A stretch of 64,000 nucleotides of DNA from an uncultured Eubacteriales bacterium (lineage in GTDB: Bacteria > Bacillota > Clostridia > Peptostreptococcales > Anaerovoracaceae), in assembly GCA_902778565.1 (NCBI GenBank), contig CACYYH010000001.1, positions 1-64,000 on the forward strand, written 5' to 3'. A program made the position numbers and the translations under genes. How positions within the stretch are numbered: the stretch's first letter is position 1; each line of letters opens with the position of its first letter. The notes under the pieces are model-generated. The model ran no database searches and had not been told where the DNA came from. It saw only the letters and a list, made by a program, of their open reading frames with translations. Positions 58,267 through 64,000 of the stretch are shown piece by piece.

Positions 58267-60786
58267 TCAGTTGACGTCCGTCCTTGCCAGTATCGCAGCA
58301 GGCCTCTTAATAAGGGTGCGGAATACGGGCATGAGTCCGAACAATAAATTGAATGCGAATATCAGTATCAGAGAACCGATCACAGTCTCAAGAGAGCATA
58401 CGAACATGTTCTCAAGATACGAGATACCCTGCAGTTTGGATACAAGATAGTTCATCATGAGCCATCCGGGAACGGATGCGCAGATGGTGATGGCAATTAT
58501 CTCGCCGGCAAACATCCTGTAGATGTCCCATTTTTTGACGCCTATGGCTCTCAGGGTACCGACTTCTTTTATCCTTGAAAGGAAGGATGCTCTCATGATC
58601 AGGAATATCTCTATAAGCGAGATGATTATGATTATTCCTCCCACCAGAAGGAATGCACGCATGATGTCCATCTGGCTCTTGCGGTACTCCTTTTTCTGCT
58701 GTTCATACAGATCCTGTACCTTGGCTCCGTAAGCTTCCAGCTGAGCAATGGTCTCAGCCTTGTCTTCAGCGGGTTTTATAGTCATATTCTCGCTTCCCAG
58801 TATGAGCTGATACTTGATCATGTTGTTGTTTACCAGGAATTCGTTTCTTACCGTGTCGCTGGTATAATAGCCTACCACTTTCAGTTTCTGGCCGTTGACC
58901 TTTGTCTTCAGCAGATTGCCCAGTTTTATGGACTTTGAATATGAGTTATCGATTATAACTTCATAATCGTTATCGGGCCAGCTGCTGTTTTCCGTCAGCT
59001 TGATCTCATCTTTTTTCAGTTCCACGTCTACGAGAGACGTTGATGAAGGCCCTACAGTTTCCGAATAATTATCATTGTTTTCCTCCGGCTCTATAACTTC
59101 CACAGGTTCCTCGGCGTATCCTTCCTGGAACTGTCCGTCGTAATAGTAGTCATATTCGCTGCCCTTGTTGGCCAGCATGTTTATGAACATCGACGGGTCT
59201 GCATAGATGCAGGGACTGTCCTTATCCGTGAATCCCACGATGGTGAATTCCGGAAGGTTTTTCAGCACAAGATGTCTTCCCAGTATCTCTTCAGGGGTAT
59301 TATATCCCGCCATGCTGATATCTGAGTAGTTCTCCTTCAGCCGGTCTACTATGAGTTTATCCACCACGAGTTCATACTCGTTCTCAGGAAGACGGCCTGC
59401 TATGATGTCGGGTTCGGCAAGGGACGCCGAACTTGAAAGAGATCCGCTGAACTGCGCAGAGCCGTATGAAGTCTGCCAATACTCATCGTAAGGCATCTGC
59501 ATCATTATCCTGCCGTCCCCCGGCAAAGCATATTCCACGGAGGGATCGTCTTCATACATCAGGTAGTCGTCTACCGAAACGTTGTTCCTCACCACCTGCA
59601 GGTATGACTTATCGTCTTCAACGAATTTTTTGTCCGGAATAGTCAGGATACCTGCGATATTGGACACTGAATAGGTTATGAACATGGCAGAGATCACAAA
59701 TCCCAGCAAAAGAATCTTCTTTATGATGTGATACCTGCCAACGGTCTTGAATCCTGACCCAAGCATCGTAAAGATATTGAGAATGGATGCATTTCTAAGG
59801 GGTTTTGAGGCCTGGAGTTTTTCAGGATGGAATCTGTGAGCCTCTGCCTCTTCCGCCGTCATGGCCTTATAGTGGTCGTCCACCAGTTCGATGCTGGAAT
59901 CTTCGTCCACGATCTCCATGCGGTTTCTTGGGTCTTTTGAACGAATGAACAGATTGCCTCTTGAAATAACTATGTCAAGATCGATCTTTTCTCCGCTTTC
60001 GTTATATATGTGGAGAGAATAATCGTCGTCCTCAAAGTTTTTCTGTTCTTTTATGTCCTTAAGATAGATCCTGTTCTCGATCCTGTAGTCCAGTCCCTCC
60101 ACGTTCTCATTCGCTTCATCGGATATCACCTTTCCGTCCCTAAGACGGATGATGCGGTCCGCATAGAAGTTCGCCAGATTTTCCTCGTGGGTTACCAGGA
60201 TCACCAGCTTCTCCCTGGAGATGGCCTTGATGATGTTCATGACCTCCAGGGTGTTGGCGCTGTCAAGGTTTCCCGTAGGCTCGTCAGCGATGATTATGGA
60301 AGGATTCTTTACGATGGCGCGGGCAATGCCTACCCTCTGCCTCTCACCTCCGGAAAGCATGTCAGCGTAACGCTTTCTGTATCTGTACATGCCGACCAGG
60401 TCCAGGGCGTATTCCACCTTCTGTTTGATCTCTTCTTTATTTTTGATGCCTACCATCTTCAGCACCATGGCCACGTTATCAAAAACGGTCATGCTGTCTA
60501 TAAGATTGTAGTTCTGGAAGATATATCCTATGTTAAGGTTACGGATCTTGTCCACCCTTCCGGACGTCCGGCCGGTGATCTTTTTTCCGTTAACGTATAT
60601 TTTGCCTTTGTTTACCTTATCAAGTCCGCCGATGACGTTGAGAAGCGTGGTCTTGCCGCAGCCGGAAGGTCCCAGAAGAGCTACCAGCCCCTTCTCCCCG
60701 AATTCCAGAGAGGTATCGTTGATGACGTGGATCTCGTTGCTCTTGTGACGGTAGAAGTATTTTTCAACATTCTGTAATGTCAGCAT
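58267..60786 (-). CDS. Fused ABC transporter ATPase-permease, MacB/FtsX type (1)
   Basis: An 839-residue fusion of an N-terminal ATPase (Walker A GPSGCGKTTLLN, signature LSGGERQRVGIARA, Walker B IIIADEPTGNLD) and a C-terminal permease. The permease has one helix near 350-375, a large extracytoplasmic domain, then an FtsX core of three helices (RAFLLVGGIIIIISLIEIFL; FLSRIKEVGTLRAIGVKKWD). Type VII (MacB-like) ABC systems export peptides or act as mechanotransducers. It follows the second fused transporter by 4 bp and precedes the DPGD-repeat protein gene, so they probably act together. Confidence 0.85.
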   Translation of the reverse strand: MLTLQNVEKYFYRHKSNEIHVINDTSLEFGEKGLVALLGPSGCGKTTLLNVIGGLDKVNKGKIYVNGKKITGRTSGRVDKIRNLNIGYIFQNYNLIDSMTVFDNVAMVLKMVGIKNKEEIKQKVEYALDLVGMYRYRKRYADMLSGGERQRVGIARAIVKNPSIIIADEPTGNLDSANTLEVMNIIKAISREKLVILVTHEENLANFYADRIIRLRDGKVISDEANENVEGLDYRIENRIYLKDIKEQKNFEDDDYSLHIYNESGEKIDLDIVISRGNLFIRSKDPRNRMEIVDEDSSIELVDDHYKAMTAEEAEAHRFHPEKLQASKPLRNASILNIFTMLGSGFKTVGRYHIIKKILLLGFVISAMFITYSVSNIAGILTIPDKKFVEDDKSYLQVVRNNVSVDDYLMYEDDPSVEYALPGDGRIMMQMPYDEYWQTSYGSAQFSGSLSSSASLAEPDIIAGRLPENEYELVVDKLIVDRLKENYSDISMAGYNTPEEILGRHLVLKNLPEFTIVGFTDKDSPCIYADPSMFINMLANKGSEYDYYYDGQFQEGYAEEPVEVIEPEENNDNYSETVGPSSTSLVDVELKKDEIKLTENSSWPDNDYEVIIDNSYSKSIKLGNLLKTKVNGQKLKVVGYYTSDTVRNEFLVNNNMIKYQLILGSENMTIKPAEDKAETIAQLEAYGAKVQDLYEQQKKEYRKSQMDIMRAFLLVGGIIIIISLIEIFLIMRASFLSRIKEVGTLRAIGVKKWDIYRMFAGEIIAITICASVPGWLMMNYLVSKLQGISYLENMFVCSLETVIGSLILIFAFNLLFGLMPVFRTLIKRPAAILARTDVN

Positions 60787-60790
60787 GTCC

Positions 60791-63058
60791 CTACGCCTCC
60801 TCTCTGTAGGCTCCCATAGCGGAGCTTCTGAATATGGATCTCATGGATCTTGAAGAGATAACAAGCGCCATGAGCAGCAGTATAACGCCCAGTACGATAT
60901 AGTCCCTGAAGCCCAGATACATGATGTATGTCATGAGACGCTCGGAATAAATGACGCCTATATTGTTCAGATAAATGAACAGCAAAAATAATCCGTAGGC
61001 TATAAGGCACACCAGAAGCAGTTCTGTTCTCATGATACGCCTTGCAGGACCTTTGCCCATTCCAAGCATTCTGAGCGTGGCAAAATATACGCCTCTCGAC
61101 TTAAGGATGAGCCTTATAACGAAATATGCTATGAAGAAAACAGCCAGGCAAAGAATGATCGCCAAAGGCGTCTGAATGATGTTCACGATCTCTTCGTTCA
61201 TGAAGTTATAGATGTGATCCTTCAGGACAAGCACGTGATATCCGCCTCTCTCAAGCATGTCCTTCATGCCTTCCATCTCTTTTGTATCATCTATGAATAC
61301 GGAAGCCTGATAGCTGCCTCTCTCGTAGAGTCTCCTGTAATCGGTGGCGTTTATGTAGATCTCGCCGTCATGCTCCGCCAGGTTTTTAAGACCGGTCTTT
61401 TTCTCAAAGGTCTTTTCACCGTAGGTGCCCATGATGGTGAGGGTGAGCTTCTCTTCGTAGTACAGCGTCTTCACGCCGAGAGTCACGTCATTTCCTGCAG
61501 CATAGCCCTTTTCAAACTGATAGTCATAGCTCGTGGGGATGAGTATATATCCTTCCGGCACGTTGTCGTTTATAACGAGACCGCCGTCCCCCGGATAAAG
61601 AGTAATGTCCTGTCCGTTTATGTGAAGCGTGGTGGTGCCGCGGGAAGCGTACATGCTCTTGCGGATCTCTGCTATCATGGAATCCGTGAAATAGATCTCG
61701 CTGTCCTCAACGAAATACATGTCGTCTTCGTTATACTCGTTGAAAACGATTCCCGTTACCGTTACCTTTCTCTCTGTTCCGTCATCTCCGTAATAGGCAT
61801 AGGTGTTGCCTATAAGGCTTTCAGGGTCCTCACCGAAGGTCCAGCCGTCGTCGCTTCCCCTGAGAAGCACCTCGCTGTCATTCTGAGGCATGGTGCCCAG
61901 ATCCACCTCTCTGTCAAGAGACTGAAGGCTCATGGGGAATCCATAGAAGGAGAATTCTTTGTTCTCAATATATACCTGATTATCGTAAAGCATGTCCTCC
62001 CGTATGAGTTTCTCAACGTGAGGAGCATTTTCAAGGGCTTCATAGTCCGCCCTGGTAAAGGCGCTTCTGTCCTGTTTCTCCACTACTATTCGCTTAGGAT
62101 CATAGTGATAGAAATAATTGTTCCATCCTGCCTCAGCCACCGTATCCTTCTGCTGCTTGACGCTGACGTACTGAGAGCTGACGGAAAATACCACAAACAG
62201 GAAGACGATGAGGAGCAGCAGGAACTTGGCCGGAAGATTGAAGGTATTCCTCAATCCCAGCCTGATCTGAGTTCCGTAAGACATCTTCTTTTTGCGCGGA
62301 GTTTCCCGAGCCGGTTCCTTTTCATGTTCCGCCTGAGCAGTTTCCGCCCGTTCTGCAGGCTCTTTTTCCGGCTTTTTCACTACGCCCGTATCCTCAACGA
62401 TCTTTCCGTCATGCATCTTCACTACCCTGGTGGCATGCTCCTTGAACTGATCGAAGTTATGGGTCACCACCACCACCAGCTTTTCTTTTGAAATGCCGGT
62501 GAGAAGATCCACTATGCCGGCAGCAGATTCGCTGTCCAGATTACCGGTGGGCTCGTCTGCCACAAGTATCTTGGTGTCCTTGGCAAGGGCTCTTGCGATA
62601 GCCACCCTCTGTTTCTGTCCTCCGGAAAGCCTGGAGACCTTTCTGTTTCTGTATTCTGAAAGCCCCACCTTCTCGATGATGGCGGGCACCTTTTCCTTTA
62701 TTTCACTTTTGGGAACGCCTTCTATCTCAAGAGCTATTGCAACGTTCTGATAAACTGTATAGCTGGAGATAAGATTGAAGCTCTGGAAAATGCTTGAGAT
62801 GTATTTCTTTCTGTAGCCCTCAAAATCCGTTGCCGTATAGTGGCTTGTCTCTTTTCCCTCAATGTACATTTCCCCCTCTTCATAGGTATCAAGACCTGAA
62901 ATGACATTGAGCAAAGTGGACTTGCCGCTGCCGGATTCCCCCGTAATAACGACAAATTCGCCAACGTCAAGATCCAGGTTGACCCTGGATATTCCGCTGG
63001 CGATAATGCCTTTGCTGTAATAGAATTTTGATACGTTTTTGAGTCTGATTATACTCAT
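60791..63058 (-). CDS. Fused ABC transporter ATPase-permease, MacB/FtsX type (2)
   Basis: A 755-residue homologue of the next gene: ATPase with TGESGSGKSTLLN, LSGGQKQRVAIARA and ILVADEPTGNLDSES, a charged linker (KKPEKEPAERAETAQAEHEK), a helix near 280, a large extracytoplasmic domain and a C-terminal FtsX core (YFATLRMLGMGKGPARRIMR). The two half-transporters differ in sequence and probably form a heterodimer. Substrate unknown; the downstream DPGD-repeat surface protein is a candidate partner. It starts 33 bp after sppA with GGGGGGACATCACTG before the ATG. Confidence 0.85.
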   Translation of the reverse strand: MSIIRLKNVSKFYYSKGIIASGISRVNLDLDVGEFVVITGESGSGKSTLLNVISGLDTYEEGEMYIEGKETSHYTATDFEGYRKKYISSIFQSFNLISSYTVYQNVAIALEIEGVPKSEIKEKVPAIIEKVGLSEYRNRKVSRLSGGQKQRVAIARALAKDTKILVADEPTGNLDSESAAGIVDLLTGISKEKLVVVVTHNFDQFKEHATRVVKMHDGKIVEDTGVVKKPEKEPAERAETAQAEHEKEPARETPRKKKMSYGTQIRLGLRNTFNLPAKFLLLLIVFLFVVFSVSSQYVSVKQQKDTVAEAGWNNYFYHYDPKRIVVEKQDRSAFTRADYEALENAPHVEKLIREDMLYDNQVYIENKEFSFYGFPMSLQSLDREVDLGTMPQNDSEVLLRGSDDGWTFGEDPESLIGNTYAYYGDDGTERKVTVTGIVFNEYNEDDMYFVEDSEIYFTDSMIAEIRKSMYASRGTTTLHINGQDITLYPGDGGLVINDNVPEGYILIPTSYDYQFEKGYAAGNDVTLGVKTLYYEEKLTLTIMGTYGEKTFEKKTGLKNLAEHDGEIYINATDYRRLYERGSYQASVFIDDTKEMEGMKDMLERGGYHVLVLKDHIYNFMNEEIVNIIQTPLAIILCLAVFFIAYFVIRLILKSRGVYFATLRMLGMGKGPARRIMRTELLLVCLIAYGLFLLFIYLNNIGVIYSERLMTYIMYLGFRDYIVLGVILLLMALVISSRSMRSIFRSSAMGAYREEA

Positions 63059-63090
63059 CAGTGATGTCCCCCCGTCGTATCACTAATTAG

Positions 63091-64000
63091 TCAGTCTAAA
63101 ATGTACATGAGTCTGAATGAATTATTCAGATCCATCAGTTCTCTGATCTGGTCCGCTGTAGGTATCGCAGCGTTCTTGTCAAGATTTTCGGATACCATTC
63201 CCAGAAGGCTCATGATATCCATTTCTTCTGCAGGCACGAAGTCAAGGATCTGGACGTCAGCTCCCAGAGCGTTGTCCTTGATCATGGCAGCGAGACAGTC
63301 ATCATAAGTTCCCACCTCGTCTATAAGGCCGTTCTCCTTGGCCTGTGCCGCGGTATATATTCTGCCGTCAGCCAGTTCTCTGACCGTTTCGATGTCCATG
63401 CCTCTTCCCTCAGCCACGATCCCGGTAAACTGATCATATGCTTCGTCGATGATAGACTGGAAGATTGCCATCTGTTCTTCGGTGAGTTCCTGAGTAGATG
63501 AACCCATGGCCTTATTGCGTCCGGAAGTGATGGCAGTGGCCTTTACTCCCAGTTTCTCCATCAGTTCGGTCACGTCATACATCTCGCCCATGGTGACTCC
63601 GATAGATCCGGTGATGCCGTTTCTGTTGGAATAAATCTTGTCGCAGGGCGCGGATACGTAGTAGCCTCCGGAAGCAGCCATTGACTGCATGGAAGCGTAT
63701 ACCGGTCTCTTGGTCTTCTCCTGATAGTCCTTGATGGCAAAATACAGTTCGTCGGATGCGTATACAGATCCGCCCGGTGTGTTCAGGTAAAGGATAATGC
63801 CCTTGTTTCTGTCGTCCTTTGCCATATCGCTGATGGAGTTCAGGTTATAGTTATGGTTATATCCTACAGCTGTGCTGCCTTCGCTGATAGTACCCTCCAC
63901 GTGGAGTATGCCGATATAATCGCCCTTTGCATCAGCTGTGGTCACGTCGGTCCCGGTGCTTGTAAGAGTGCCGTCGGCTACGCCCTTCACAGCCTCTCCT
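63091..64000 (-). CDS. sppA: Signal peptide peptidase SppA (5'-truncated by the window)
   Basis: An S49 serine protease; about 300 residues are visible and the frame continues past the window edge, so the GTG at 63990 is probably internal and the N-terminal membrane anchor is missing. The substrate-binding ILYLNTPGGSVYASDEL, nucleophile region SMAASGGYYVSAPCDKIY and general-base Lys in TSGRNKAMGSS fit the Ser-Lys dyad of Gram-positive SppA. It degrades signal-peptide remnants in the membrane. It lies directly upstream of the ABC pair on the same strand. Confidence 0.9.
   Translation of the reverse strand, partial: GEAVKGVADGTLTSTGTDVTTADAKGDYIGILHVEGTISEGSTAVGYNHNYNLNSISDMAKDDRNKGIILYLNTPGGSVYASDELYFAIKDYQEKTKRPVYASMQSMAASGGYYVSAPCDKIYSNRNGITGSIGVTMGEMYDVTELMEKLGVKATAITSGRNKAMGSSTQELTEEQMAIFQSIIDEAYDQFTGIVAEGRGMDIETVRELADGRIYTAAQAKENGLIDEVGTYDDCLAAMIKDNALGADVQILDFVPAEEMDIMSLLGMVSENLDKNAAIPTADQIRELMDLNNSFRLMYILD

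Noticed and set aside
61214..62491. A 425-residue plus-strand open frame
   Set aside because: It lies wholly opposite a clear ABC transporter gene with intact Walker and signature motifs.

Overview
The window reads as a chromosomal segment of a strictly anaerobic, amino-acid-fermenting low-to-mid-GC Firmicute of class Clostridia, possibly an Eubacteriales Family XIII-like lineage (inference). Supporting signs are Gram-positive-type PurR, SpoVG, DivIVA/SepF/YggT/YlxM, a Na+-coupled biotin decarboxylase cluster, a succinate/acetate-type CoA-transferase and sigma-54-controlled alanine dehydrogenase. Almost all genes lie on the minus strand. An rRNA-operon promoter region with tandem TTGACA-N17 promoters fires off the left edge, so the 16S gene should begin just outside the window. 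I found no tRNA, CRISPR array, phage or transposase.

Layout, left to right: rRNA leader and promoters (1-208); a MerR regulator divergent from a DUF554 membrane protein whose promoter has a MerR-type 19-bp spacer; rqcP; a SpoVB/MurJ-like flippase and MTA/SAH-type deaminase; mfd-pth-prs-murC; a five-gene biotin-dependent Na+ decarboxylase/transcarboxylase cluster (11.9-16.4 kb); purR and spoVG (plus strand); a CoA-transferase; an amino-acid catabolism block (17.8-26.1 kb) with ald-gntR, a RocR/NtrC-type sigma-54 activator, a frameshifted NhaC-type transporter and an aminotransferase. Two canonical GG-N10-GC sigma-54 promoters sit in front of ald and the transporter.

Next come small-molecule hydrolases, a pair of G3E (CobW-like) metallochaperone GTPases (one with an extreme His/Asp tract, the other carrying a YcgQ-like C-terminus), an intact NhaC, DUF1292, uvrC, a penicillin-binding-protein-like protein lacking all three catalytic motifs, divergent serC/serA, yicC, and a Na+/phosphate-cotransporter-like gene under a yybP-ykoY (Mn2+) riboswitch. 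Then follow an amidohydrolase, flavin reductase, rqcH, a 193-bp palindrome, cysE and pepV.

The right third is housekeeping: rluD-lspA-divIVA-yggT-sepF-yggS-(HlyD-like), trmD-rimM-khpA-rpsP-ffh-ylxM, and finally an exported protein with a long Asp-Pro-Gly-Asp repeat, two fused ABC/FtsX-type transporters and the 3' part of sppA. The most unusual items are the Mn2+ riboswitch on a Na/Pi cotransporter gene, the sigma-54 alanine regulon with its broken transporter, the decarboxylase cluster with two different carboxyltransferases, the G3E/YcgQ-like fusion, the dead DacA-like protein and the DPGD-repeat/ABC module.
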